Below are positions 23,954-36,010 of a DNA stretch of 64,000 nt, piece by piece; position 1 is the stretch's first letter, and each line of letters starts with the position of its first letter. The notes under the pieces were generated by a model, which was not told the DNA's origin, ran no database searches, and saw only the letters and a list, made by a program, of their open reading frames with translations. Location of the stretch: NCBI GenBank assembly GCA_030435675.1, contig CM059623.1:4490012-4554011 (forward strand), in the 5' to 3' direction. The translations under genes were made by a program, and so were the position numbers. Source of the stretch: Steinernema hermaphroditum (Eukaryota; Nematoda; Chromadorea; Rhabditida; Steinernematidae).

Positions 23954-24989
23954 CTAGAAGTAGTAATCGAAATAAACGTCTCTATGGTCAGCAACAGCCT
24001 CGCTTTGAACAGAAATGTTGCGGATGTACACGTCTCTGTTGTCATCTTCGCTTTTAGGGGCAATGACCAAGTCGTAGATCTTGTCAGGGTTCTGCTTGTC
24101 TTTGCCAAACGTTGGTTGACGCACATACTAGTAGAAGTTGTGATTCTTGACGAAGTCCCTCAGCATGTTATTGATTTTCATTCCTCTTCCTGTGCTGATC
24201 CATCCATCGTCCAGCCAGTTTGTGTCGAAGTGCATGTTGAAATCACCGGCAATTACAAAGTTATTCTGATCTAAGCGAAAGGCGATTTTAAATGTTTCCA
24301 CTTATTTAGCTACCTTTAACGAGGTCCGTAAGCACGTGGATGAATTTTCTCACATAGCGAATGGTTCTGGCGCCGGGACGTTTGTACACCGATATCAGAC
24401 GACACGTGTTGCCATCCTTTGTCACATCCACTGCCATGATTTGAAGAGGTTCGGTGGGCGTTGTCAACCTACACTCGTTAATATCGACGCGCTTCGCTTC
24501 CAAATCACTGCGTACGAAGAGTCCAACTCCTCCAGCAGCCTTTCCCGTTGGCAAATCGCGACGGTGGAACTTATACGTTAGATCGTCAACCTTCATGTCT
24601 TCCAACGCGATCCCTTCTTTCAGTTTGGTCTCGCAAACAAATAATGCATCTGGGGCATTGCCATTCCGACGTTTCTTTTCATCGCGGATGATCTTTTCGA
24701 AGACACCTGGTTTCTTAATCGATTGGGCGTTGTGCGAAGTCATTCGTAGAACACTGGGAGCATCTGGAGATGAAAGCCGAACGTCATGACGCGGGTTCAG
24801 TGCCTCTTCAATGTAGTCCAACTCTTCAGATGGGCTCTCGGTACACGGATCGCACGTATTGTGCTGAAACAGGGATGGTAGGAAAGCTCTTTTAGGAGGA
24901 GAAGTCAAACATACATTGAAGAATATGCGGAGCTTCGTAAGAGCTTCACAACTACGGGGGTTTAGCAATTTGAAGCGGCATTTTGCCAT
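23954..24989 (-). pseudogene. Stand-alone endonuclease/exonuclease/phosphatase (EEP) domain gene with in-frame stop
   Basis: Exons on the minus strand are about 24989-24915, 24863-24314 and 24270-23954. The translation has EEP motifs in order: SHNAQSIKKPGVFEKII, DALFVCETKL, GGVGLFVRSDL, LISVYKRPG, FVIAGDFNMHFDTN, then DLVIAPKS and ADHRDVYFDY near the end. This matches the nuclease domain of non-LTR retrotransposons, but it ends right after the domain with no reverse transcriptase. An in-frame TAG at 24130-24128 interrupts it between HNFY and YVRQPTF. It has two spliceosomal introns, so it is not a fresh retrotransposon copy. It may be a decayed host gene or a truncated protein. Confidence 0.65.
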
Positions 24990-25037
24990 TGCGATGTTAA
25001 TAGCGTAGCGAATAGCTTTATAAACTATAACTAAACA

Positions 25038-25735
25038 TCAGTAGCATATTCCACACCAAAGCTTACAATCAATCGCGTTTGTTTTTACCGTTTCCGTCAG
25101 GAAGACTATGCGTCGCTTCGTGGCTATCGAAGACAGCGCTGTAGCGGCAGTTCCTGTTCCATTTAACATTTCACCGCAGACGACGAAGACCAGAGTGCAA
25201 AGGTTCCTCACTCTCTCCTGGACCGTTACGTACTGCACAGACGAAAGCAGAAGGACCGCGGGATTCTTTGAACGAATCCACTGATCGATGCCCGCCTGTG
25301 TAAACACTTCTGCGGACATCGAAGTCCGACTCATCCGCCGTTCTATAGAAGAGACGTCGTCCTTATTTTTCGAAATAACCACTGTTTTCATAGCACCCAC
25401 ACTGAGAGTGGCATCCAAAAGTAGATTTTCTATTCCTGCGACGGTCTGTTCGATTCGCTCAGTTTTCGAATTTTCAACGAACACTCCTAAAGTGAATCAG
25501 GTTATGCCGTCGCGTTTGACAGATTGTTTAAGAAAAAAGAGGTTCCATTCCCATTGTATTGGGCTGTAGCATTGAAAAAGACACTTGGCAAACATTCTTT
25601 TTTTTTCGCCATGTTTAGTCCTACGGCATAATTGATTGGTGCCCTGTGGAGTATCAGATCACTCCAAATAAGATCAATAGATCGAAAATTAGACCAATGT
25701 TGGCTGCAAAGTAGAGTGATCTTATCGCGTACCAA
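25038..25735 (-). CDS. Possible divergent gene, unknown
   Basis: Two open stretches (about 25735-25502 and 25484-25038) could join across a very short intron ending in ACTTTAG. The second encodes VFVENSKTERIEQTVAGIEN and, further on, KTVVISKNKDD and LCTLVFVVCGEMLNG. The beta-alpha rhythm is reminiscent of a RecA-like helicase C-terminal domain but no diagnostic motif is present. A short exon-like piece (MTAMNDIVANEQG) with a GTAACT donor at about 26140-26110 may be its start. I do not recognise it, and it may be a decayed gene. Confidence 0.3.
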
Positions 25736-26149
25736 TCGTAAATACCTTGAGTGAAATAAATGTGTTTTACGTAGACAAACAATCGTTGCAAAAGTGACCC
25801 GTTTTCAATGCTCCAATATTAAATTGATGTATGCAGCATTCCGTATCCTAACAATTCAAATTGCATATTAACCCGTTTTTAGTGACTTCATTTTCGACCT
25901 TCGAAAAAAAAAGAATGGCAATGTAAAACGCAGTGGCGATCTCCGAAGCCGCCCTTGTGGACCAAACGTCCCGAGAAGGCGAATTTTCGTTTCTTTTCCT
26001 GGAGGTTCGACGATTTCCGATTCCCAAGGCGTAATGTTTTTGATCAATAAAATAAAGTCAAAAGTGGGTAAAACGTGCATAGTGGAATATAAGGTGCACA
26101 TGAAGAGTTACCTCCTTGTTCGTTGGCCACGATATCGTTCATTGCAGTC

Positions 26150-28313
26150 ATGTTGTTGTTTGCACGAGTAGGTATGGTCGACGTGAGAATCTAAGGTACG
26201 TTCCGATCGTATTTCCACACTGAAACTAAGATCACCGTTCTAAAAAAAGAAATGTGCGGAAATGTGTTTCTCTTCGTCATAACGCTTGGACAGAACTGTC
26301 GCGACCTTGGACACTTTTACCCCACGAAATATTTCTTGCGAAATTTCAGAAATAAACAGAAGACCATTTCAATGCACAGACATAGGCGACCGCCGCAGGC
26401 GGATGAAACCAACTCAATGTGCCAAGTAGGTACATATGTGTGTTCAGTGAGTCACGCTTGTCACAAGGGCAGAACCCTGAACGCTTTCATCACCCAAAAG
26501 ATAAAAAAGGTCCGCGGACCGATTCGACAACACGATCAGAACGGGTTTATGTAATGATTCTGTGAGACACTGATATGAAAGGACAAATAAGGTAGACGTT
26601 TGTAATTCTTGCATTAAAAAAAGAGTGCACTTTATGCACGTGCACGAAATCAGGGGAAAACGATCGGAAAGTTAACAAGCAGTGTAACCGCGCGAAGCCG
26701 TGTGTTTTCAAACTGGAAATTTTTTTAACTGTACGCTGCATTTGGATGCTGCAGCATGAAGAAATCAATGTCAAGCTGGTGTTTTCGAAATACGACATAA
26801 ATCTGCACAAAATGAAGCTGTGACTGTCTATGGTTAGAACAGTTAATCGGAATAGTCTGACATCACTAAAATCCCTAAACACACATCCGACTCGGAGCTC
26901 CGACGGCCGCAGGTCTAGATTCTGGTTCCTGTCTCCATGTAGCCTTAATATCTGTTGAAGGCAGATAAGACTCTTTGATAGACTCCAAGAAACACCGTAA
27001 CCAGGATTCAGATCTGGTAGAAGCGGCGGTTAAACAAATTTGTCCCCACCATTTGTCCACATTAGCGCATTGCCCCGAAGCCAGTCAAAAGTTGTTTTGG
27101 TGTGTATGAAGATGTATGATGTTGCTGGAAGGTGCATTCGACTGGAAGGTCTTTGTGATTTGATTTGAAGAGGCTATCAAGAAAGAGAAGCCACTGTTCG
27201 ATCCTAAGGCGAAAACTTTCGAGGGGTACTTCAACGATTGCTACGCATTGCTGGCATCACTGGTGATACCAGAACGAAATTCTATTACCGCAGTGTGCAA
27301 GCTTGGTCTTTCGGTCGATGAGGTGGGCGCACCTACTAATTATCTTCAAGTAATTATCTTCTCGAATAAACGACACTGCGGCCTGTATGGCAAACGGTTT
27401 CACACCGTCGAAGTCAATCTTCTTCGACTGAAGACGGTTTCCGAGTAGGGCGATCATCTGTTCCATCGGTGTGCACAGGCATCGCAAAGGTGAAGAGTTG
27501 ATCCCGAAACTTTGATGGAGTTGGAGCACATTGAACAAAGTGGAATCTCGTCATCGGAGCGGCTGGCCGCGCAGAGTTCGGAGGTTGTTCGGTGAGTTCA
27601 GTGGGTAGCGCGGGTGGAGTAGGTCTTGGAAAGGCGGTCGAACTACGGTCATTTACCGTGAATAATTTTTAATGTAGTAAGAGAATTCCGTCCTGCTCCG
27701 GACTTGCCACCTTAACTGTCACCTTAGCTGAGATATCTTGCAAGCTGAATGTGGTTGGTTCGTGTCGCACTTTTTTTTAGCTTTTAGCTTTTACTTTTAG
27801 AACTTCTTTTATCTAACCGGTATTTAACCGTGTGTGCAAACGAAATGTAACCATGATTAGCTATTTTAGGTTATTTTTGCATTGACCATTATTTTTAGCC
27901 ATTTTGTGGCCCGCAACACCTCTTTTAGGACCCATCTCTAGCTGAACAAAATCTGGTTTCACTTCTTCATCTCTCGAAAAAGCCGTCGATTGAAATAAAA
28001 CTGATTGTCCCCGTGGAGAAAAAGCGTCCGTGTTTGAGCAGCTTTTGTTTGTTTTCGGCCAATCACTGCCTAATACCGTCTCTTATCTTCCCTCCCGCCG
28101 ACTTCTGTTTACCCCTGCGCCGCTCCGCTCCCGTTGACCTTTTACCATTCCCAACTTCGCCGGCGTCTTCTCACCCCCACATTTTATGTTTTTGCCCCTT
28201 TTGGGGTGCCTTCATAAAACGCACCTCGGGCGTCTGTATGCTCTCCCCGGTTCTATTTGACAACGCCGCTTCTCCGCCGCGTTTTCGCCCTCCTGACTCA
28301 TTCACCGCCAAAA
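26150..28313. other. Gene-poor region with decayed zinc-finger sequence
   Basis: No intact gene was recognised. At about 27640-27470 the minus strand encodes a C-x2-C-x13-C-x2-C module (DEIPLCSMCSNSIKVSGS, then LHLCDACAHRWNR) followed by stops. A related, more degraded sequence lies at about 51600-51810. Other open frames lack support. Confidence 0.4.
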
Positions 28314-28440
28314 ATGTTTCAACCCCGACAGGCCGGCGCAGCTGCCTCCCGCGCCGCGGGGGCCTACAGGCCCCTTCCTGTACATCGCACCACGTCACCG
28401 GCCGCCACTGGTCCATCCACGACCGCGAGCCATTTCCTGT
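28314..28440 (+). CDS. Possible first exon of an unidentified gene
   Basis: ATG at 28314 opens MFQPRQAGAAASRAAGAYRP, an Ala/Pro-rich N-terminus typical of regulatory proteins, in a GC-rich stretch. A GTACGT donor follows at about 28441. No downstream exon could be assigned with confidence. A strong acceptor (TTTCCACAG) with a short terminal exon at 32567-32610 would fit the phase but gives only about 50 aa. Confidence 0.2.
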
Positions 28441-31400
28441 ACGTTCCCAGATAGTTCGCCGCTCGTTTAATTAACTTTCGCGCGTTTCTTTCGAGGAGAG
28501 GGAAGGGCGCCACGAGGCCAGCGACTCCATGGAAGGTCAGGCGGGGGAGGAAATCTCCGAGGGTTCGATTATTAGGTCAAAGCGAAATTAGATCTATTAT
28601 TAGATATAGATATAGATCGAAATTAGATATAGATCTAGAAGAGGGCGATTGAAATGTCGCCTGGCCATACTTTGTTCCCTGGAGCAGTTCCTTGTGTAAG
28701 GCCCTATCTGGACCGCCTCTTATCAGCGCTATAAAACGGGAGGTAAGGTGCCGCTTTCCTGTCTTCGGTGATTTGAATTTCGTGCGCTTTACGTTTCGGT
28801 TCAATTCCATAAAGAAGCAGGTCTTGTTCAGTGCAAAAGTCATGTTTTGACCCTTTAACGGAATGTGCGTTCAAATGCCATTTGAGTATTCAGCTTCAGT
28901 GTTCTGATCGAAAGTTGTCAATTTGATTTTATAGACGCCGCCTGGTACAAGACCAAATGTGGAGGAGGAAAGCTCTCAGGGGACTTGTTAGGTCATAACT
29001 CTAAATGTCAATTAAATCCCTTTTTTCAGCAGTGGGAGGGCGTCCCAAACGTCATTTGGATGTAACTCGATCGCCGAGTGAGTAATTCTAAAGTGCACTT
29101 CCTCTTTTCCACAAAGCGATTTGACCAGATTGTGATTTTCGGTCCTTTTAAGTCAATGTATTTTCCTACTTCTCAAAGTTCGCTGCCGGCCTTGTTGATT
29201 AGCATGTCCACTTTATTCACTCAATGTTCGTGACGAAGTGAAAGCAAGCCGAACCAGAAACCGTCAAAATTTCTGGTATTAATGAGATCATATGTCGGGG
29301 CACCGAAAAAAGAAGCAATTACTCGAATGAGTATGTCATCCGCACACCGATTCACTTCCGCAATGAGTCGTAGTGACTCAAAGGCCATGTTCCTTTCAAA
29401 CTGGATTCTGTGTTTGTTTTTCGGTGATTCACGTGAACCCTAACCTTGTGAGTAATTCTTGTAGGCACCGCGTTAGAATAGCGATTATTTGCGTCAGTAT
29501 TGGCTGTATTTTTAAGCATTTTCAAGCTAAGAACTCGATTAATGAAACCTTTCGCCTGATGTTGATTTCCTTGATTTGTCGGTTGCGAATTGGACTAAAA
29601 GGTGGACCTTTTTCCAGTCATCGTTTAAATACATAATTTTCATTCAAGATAATTACCGAGCATCACCTATTCGAGTCTTGACTCGCCTTCCAGAGGCTGT
29701 TATTCGATAACATGCATAATATTCTGTTCTTGATAACTTGTTAATTCATTAGGTAGACATCCGAAATCCTAAGCATTCGAAAAAAATCAAGATAGACTTC
29801 CAAGTGTTTTCCTCTTCTCTTTTCATTGGTTTCCGGCTCGTCTAGCAGGATAGATCGAGTTCCGATTCTGTGCAACCGGTTGGAAACGTCCATTTCATAT
29901 TTCCAATCATTGTTTACCGACAATATTTACAGTGTTGGGGTTATGGTATTTCCTGTGCATATCTAATCGAGCTGCCTTTTAGCGCACACAAAATGGCATT
30001 TTATTGCTCAGAGGTCTTGTACTTTTTTTTGCAGTTTCCTGCCCATATTTTGATGAGCTACATGTCTACACCTGGTTAACGTTGCGCAGCAACTAGCTTA
30101 CATTTGGTTATTTAGAGAACTGGCGGAAGATTATCCCCACTGGTGCTCTCTAACCAAGTTCGTAGACCGTTCGTTTTTTAACAAGTTCGTCCACAGTGTT
30201 AAAAAACGCAGTAGAAATGCAAAGGAGACACACAGTTTAAGAATATAACAAAGTGGTCATACAAGGCATCAATTTAAAGAGCTTTTGAGGAGATGTAGTC
30301 TTCAAGTTTCAGCGATCGAACCCAATAGAACCACCGGAAGATACACACTGTCTTTCGCTTACCCACAGTAATGGCTTACCATGCCTTGGAGATATCAATT
30401 TGTGTCCCCAACGATCGGTCGAGTCGCCACCTCTCATTTCATTCAATTTTCGTCAAAGTTACGACCGTGATTTGCTTAAATAAGAAATCATCTTTATTAT
30501 TCTGCAACTTTTCTATCTTTTCCCCGTGGGAACTTATTCAGCAGCCAATGACGTCATAGAGCGTTCCACGAGAAGCATTTAGCGCATTGGATTGCAGCAG
30601 AAATTTTATTTTTCGTTTGGATATCTGCAAAAATATGCCCAAAAAAGATCCCACTAAACCCTGGTCCCAGTCGTGATACATACATTCATTTCGAACTGAT
30701 ATGTCTTCTGAAGGAGCAAGAAAGCTTTCCTTCTCCGCAGCCAACCCATTTTGAGGGTTACGGTCATTTATTTCTCCTTCTCTGGTCACATCATTTCTTC
30801 CAAAGACATCAACTTACGTATTGATGACAGAACCACAAAAACAAGAAAGAGAACTGGCCCCTTCGTTCTCTCTCAGAGTAAACAGAACGCAACAAAATGG
30901 AAACTGTTTATTCTGGCGACCCATCAACTCGAAGGCCCTTCTTGTGCCATTTCTCTTTCTCGACTTCCACCGTCTTTTCATTGCTATTTCTAAGCGTCAA
31001 TTCGGGAAACATTCGTGCCTTGGGGACGCCCAACGTGGAGATAATGAGATGTCCATGTCACTCAGGAATGTCCCTCTTCCCGAGTCAAAACACATTCGCA
31101 AAGAAGCTCTCAAGGGGTGTTTATCCCCAGGATGAGTCACTCACCTTTGCCCGTGCGGTTTTCCGGTAAAGGCGCGCCACACATAGGTGTGTCGTTGTTC
31201 TACTTTTTGAAATGAAGCCAATTAGGCGCTTTTGCGTCGTTTCTGACGCAAAAGAGTGACGAAGAGAGTCGAGAAGTGAGTGAAGACCATCGAGAGATTA
31301 GATCGGCCTTCCTTGAGAAGGCCACACCGAGTCATGCAGAGACATGGAAGGTCCTGTTTGAACTGGCAACGTTTCTAGCATTTTTCGTGTTTGTTTTTGT

Positions 31401-32650
31401 TATTCGATATGGCTAGGATCTTTAAAATGCATGCGGCTACCTGGCAAGGCTGAATCAAAACACGAAGGTTTTCAAGATTGAAGCAGGCAATTCTTCTGGT
31501 TAAGCCCAGCCTTTCTTGATTCGAAGGGCTGGCTTATTGCTAGCGAATACGATTTTCTGTGTTTTCGTCTTGCTCACCCCGAACATACCCTGTTTTCTTA
31601 GCATGTAATTTATTGAGAAACCTATGGTTGACACTGGGAAACAGTGAGGTCTAAGGACAGCGGCGAAGGGTACGGTTATTCCATCAGTTTGCGCTGAAGC
31701 CGATGTCGCTGAGATGGTGGAGAACTCGAACTCCCATCATCTGAGGAGTTGTAGTGCGCTTCGGATGGAGGGGGTGGCGCGGGTTGAGTTGGTTGGTGGT
31801 GATGGTCTTCTTGCCAAAAACGGTGGAACAAAAGACAAGGAGGACTCAACTAATCGTGGACAAAGGCATCTTTCGCCCCTTTTTTACGAAGATCTACGAC
31901 CGTACCTCCCTGAAGAAATAAATCGCCGTCAAAATATACCAAATTTGAGAACACATTAAGGAAAAGGCAATCAATTAACGAGACGATCCAGCAATCTTCT
32001 CCCAAAGGCTTATCCCTGTCGGAACGTTGTCCTTGGTCATATCGGCGCAGTCCAATCCAAACCACATGCCTCAGCCCCTCACGCACTCTTCTTTTCAGCT
32101 TCTTGCCCTCCGCTATCCACTCCGTCCCCTGAGTCACCCTCCGTAAATGCCGACGCTTCACCATATGTGGCGTGCCGCCAAAAGATAACAAACACATCAT
32201 GGACGCATCCCCTAAAACGGAGTCATCCCGACGGACGCGTCACTTCTCCGATTTTTGCAAAACGATGACAAACGGCTTGTTTTCGGTGCTACGTCCCCAC
32301 GTGGATTAGCTTCGTCTCCTCCAAGTGGTTCCGCTTTAGGAGTGCACGTCCCCGACGGCGCTTCCATCTATCGTGCGCGTGAACGGTGTAGGATTACAGC
32401 TGCGAGGGATCGCGACTCTTTTTCGCGTTGTTTATGCCGTTTCCCGCCGCGCTATATTAGCGCCGTTCGCCCCCTTTCCTTCTTCTTCTTCTCCGAATCG
32501 CCGACGCCTACAGTCCGCGTCGCCTTGTTTTTTTGTCCTTTCGTTTTTTGCTCTGCTTTCCACAGATGGTGCCTACGGCGAAGGAAACGAGCTTAAGATG
32601 GAAAATCAGTAAGTTCGAGTGCAATTTCGTCTACAAAGTACAAAATAAAC
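28441..32650. other. Long gene-poor region
   Basis: No gene was recognised over about 4 kb. A short AT repeat (TATAGATATAGAT) sits near 28600. Open frames at 30821-31135 and 31850-32200 have no domain or splice support. Confidence 0.35.
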
Positions 32651-32651
32651 A

Positions 32652-32770
32652 AACGCTTGTGCTTGTGATAACAACAATAAACAAAAGGGAAAAAGTTATG
32701 CGTCTGAGGGGAATCGAACCCCTGTCGATTGCTTGGAAGGCAACCATGCTGACCATTACACCACAGACGC
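32652..32770. repeat. Duplicated tRNA-Gly block (copy of 20698-20816)
   Basis: About 119 bp is identical to 20698-20816 apart from one or two bases. It covers the tRNA and about 50 bp of its 3' flank, including the AATAAA that serves CFAP410 in the other copy. Similarity stops abruptly at the tRNA 5' end. Confidence 0.85.
32699..32770 (-). tRNA. tRNA-Gly (anticodon UCC), second copy
   Basis: It is identical over the 72 nt to the tRNA-Gly at 20745-20816, so all stems and the A and B boxes are intact. The 5' flank differs from the first copy. Confidence 0.93.
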
Positions 32771-33757
32771 GTCGCTTCAACTGATGCTCGTACTCGCAAT
32801 CTTCCGCTCGTCTAGCCTCTCAAACTGCTTTTTTGCTATTCTCGGCGTATCACAAACATCCCAAAAGCCCCACCCGTCGCGAAATTGGATTAGAATCGAA
32901 CGTTTATTTGAATTCCCCTGCTTCTAAGGGTTTAACGGCGTTTACATTCGTTCCATTTCGGGGCCGTTTGAACGCGGCGTTGCGTCACTAATCTAAACAA
33001 ATTGAGGCGAAGTGTGATCGGGACATTAAGTATTAGGACAAACAGTACATTCGCAACACCGTTTCTTACAGCACGTGGTCGTTTGGCCATGCCCCCCACA
33101 AGAAACAGAGCTTTATCCAAACCGTGGAAGGAGCGCTCCTTTCCCCACCTCTACCAAAACACCGACGTCTCGTGTCGTATGACATCCCAAAGTCCACGGA
33201 GAACGAGTGTGTATATTCTCGGGTGGATGAGCAGCTCGCAATAATTACGCGAGTTCGAACACTTGAAACGGCGACGCGCGGGCGACAGTCGACTCCGCGA
33301 CGTCGTTCTCCTTTCCACTCCGCCGCTATTGACCGTCGACGTTTTCGTTCTGCACTCCTAAGTCAAACAGTGTTCCATCGTGCTCCTCATCAATTAATTT
33401 CTGAGTGTTTTATTTTGATATTACAACGCTTTATTTGCCCTCGCCTCTTGGAGAGGTTCCAATCAATCCGTGCGTGGAAAGGGTCGCTGTCCAGGTGCGA
33501 AGCGTGCTCAGATCGAATCAGGACCACCTTTGATGATTATCTTATCTTCTTCGCTCAAGAAGTGTTGATTTAATCTCCTAGCGGTCTTCGATTTTTTGGT
33601 GATTTTGACGGATATGTCGAGTGGGTTTTTGTTTGTTGTTTTAGGAGTGGACCTAGGTTGATCATCGACTAAAAAGTGTAAATATCATGTGCCCTCTTTT
33701 CGCACATCATGTCACCATTCCCACATAGTTTGGAGAGCAAAGAAAACGTGATAAGTC
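32771..33757. other. Intergenic region between tRNA-Gly and a decayed U4 copy
   Basis: I see no supported gene or repeat in this stretch. Confidence 0.35.
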
Positions 33758-33875
33758 AGCTTTGCGCAGAGGCGATAACGTGACCAATGAGGCTCAGCCG
33801 AGGTGCGTTTATTGCTGGTTGAAAACTCTGAAACATGAGCTCTGTAGGCAATTTTTGGAAACCCCCAGGGGTTAA
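33758..33875 (+). pseudogene. U4 snRNA pseudogene with internal deletion
   Basis: The 5' half and the Sm site (AATTTTTGGA) match U4. About 25 nt covering TTCACCCAATTGCCCGCCAC is missing between two ACT direct repeats. The AGAC element at -46 is absent. Confidence 0.85.
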
Positions 33876-36010
33876 TAATGCACCAGATTAGCATCTTAGA
33901 GAGCATTTTACAAATTACCGTATTCTTCTTGGGTTCTTATGGCCATAACACGGCGATATCTCGTGGCTCATCGCTGTTATTCTCCCGACTAAATGACTAA
34001 TCAGGAAGTTCTGTTTGACAGTTCGCCAGATCACTTCTTTCTGGCGGGAAAGCCTCCAGGCTAGTAATTGATTGCACAGGAAGCGCCACTATCACATTCC
34101 AGTCGTGGCCTTTTTTCACGGGGTGCCATTACATAACTGGTTCCCCCGGCGAACGCTCCCTTCCGCCCTGATTCTCACTTCTCTGAATCAGTCAAACCGC
34201 CACGAGGTGATGTCTTAATCGCCGGCTCACGGCGGATTGACCTTGGCGCTGGAGCAGCTGCTCCACAGCCTCCCGCCGAGGCTCGGGAATCCGGAAATGA
34301 CCGGTTCTGTCAAGCCTCGCGCGTTTGTTTGACTTTCTCATCCGCGCTTTAATTAGGTACGCTTTACGCTTTGCGCGTCTAAAAATTGCTCCCGCTCCCA
34401 CTCTATTTACCGAAATGCTCTCGATGACGTAACCAGCGGAGATTAGCGCATTCTTGGCACGTTGAACTCTACAGTCTGCTTTGTTTTACGACAGTCGCAA
34501 GTTCGGTTTACGCTTTTATGACCCGTTTATGCAATTCACTGCCGCCATCTTCGCGATCCTGCGGTCTCCGGCGATGCCTATAAATCACCATATGCGCCCA
34601 GAAGATCCATCCTTGTGTTGTTGAAAGGAGTTCCACAGTTCCGAAATGGTTCTCACAGTGGTTCCGTCATTTGTTAGCCAGTTGGGAGGGAGCCGAATCT
34701 CTCTGTCGATCGGACAATCCACTTATTCTTATTAACGACTCTTTAATTGTCCAAAAATTGCCCAGTTTTGATGTTGATTTCATCGGTTTGGTGTATCTTA
34801 AGGCCTTTTGGTTCATATAGCTGCTACGAATAAGGCAGTGTAAGGTATATCAAGTCTGTTCTTGGGACCGTCTAATTCCTTGATTTCATTAAAGTGCCGA
34901 AAATGACTGCCTTGTGAAGACAGAACTTCTGATCTGTCGAACATAACTTCTTCATTAGTCACCTAGCAAAACAGCTACAGTGATGAACCATTACCCATTG
35001 CGCATCCAGCGTTGTACAAAAGGCCCGAATCATGTTTAGAAATGTAGGCTCCTCCTTTGGTCACTTTATCGCCTCCGCCCGAAGCTGACTTGTCACGTTT
35101 TCTTTGGAGACCTCGTCTTATCTAAGCTATACGATACGATATTTCAACATTAGATCATCCACTAGCTGGTCAGATCAATACTGGTCCACTAGGCTAAGGT
35201 CTTCTCTTTTCGATTCCTGTCCAAACTAACCCTTCGCCCCTAAAACCTCAGCCTATCAAACCTCTCAATCTCGGAACTGGTTAGATCAGTCCTCTGTCCA
35301 GCCGAAGGTCTTGTCCAACCTGCCCCCTTAAAACCTGAACCCTGAAGCCTATCAGTAGAGTATCTTTTCCCAAATTCAATGGCCACCGTATCAAAAGATC
35401 ACTTGTCAATCTCGAAAAAGCCATCTCCGGTCGATTACCCTCCGAGATACCGATGTTGTTGCGTCGTTCTGTTTACCCACCTCTTCCGGCGTCCGGGGTG
35501 CACTGTACGACGTCAGCGCCAAATGTGTCAGTCGCCGATTTCCGCTGTTTAGCCTCACCTAATGAATCCGCGATCAGCTCCTTTGTCCTCGGCCGACCAT
35601 ATGTCTTCTCGTTTTCGGTTCAAAACTTCCCGCGCGGGTGTGACTGACCTACTGCCGCCGTCGGAGGTGATCACTCCCAGTCGCAACAACCTCCTCCTCT
35701 TCGCCTTGACAATGCGCGCTGTTTATGCAAATTAGCTCGCGCGCGCGGACATTCTTTCGTCCCATTTTGGCACCTGCCGTCCGGGCGAACCTCCCGCCCC
35801 TCGAAGAAGACGTCGCCGCGAGTCGATCGATCCGATCGAAATGGGAGGCGAGGCGCCTCGGCTGATAAGGAGCGCCGCCGCCGCGATTCCGTGGAGTCGA
35901 CTCTTTGTTTGCGCGTTGTCCGAGTTGCGGCGATGCCTAATTACTTTTGTAATCCTCGTTAAGGGTGCCGAGTGAGTCGAACAAAGCGCCGAAACTCCAG
36001 CAGATGTGGA
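33876..36010. other. Region upstream of the RhoGAP-START gene
   Basis: No gene was recognised. It includes GC-rich stretches at 34140-34400 and 35650-35930 that may be promoter or alternative first-exon regions of the downstream gene, and a U4-derived fragment at about 35057-35107. Confidence 0.35.
35057..35107 (-). repeat. Fragment of U4 pseudogene 5' end plus its flank
   Basis: TTGGTCACTTTATCGCCTCC and following bases match the first about 30 nt of U4 in reverse. The next bases (CTTGTCACGTTTTCTTTGG) match the 5' flank of the U4 copy at 33758, so it derives from that copy, not from U4 RNA. Confidence 0.7.

Noticed and set aside
31850..32200. 116 aa minus-strand open frame
   Set aside because: No homology signal or gene structure; judged a chance frame in a gene-poor stretch.
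32567..32610. Alternative first exon for the RhoGAP-START gene (ATGGTGCCTACG)
   Set aside because: Its phase does not match the next coding exon, and one frame ends in TAA right there; a terminal exon of an unknown gene is more likely.
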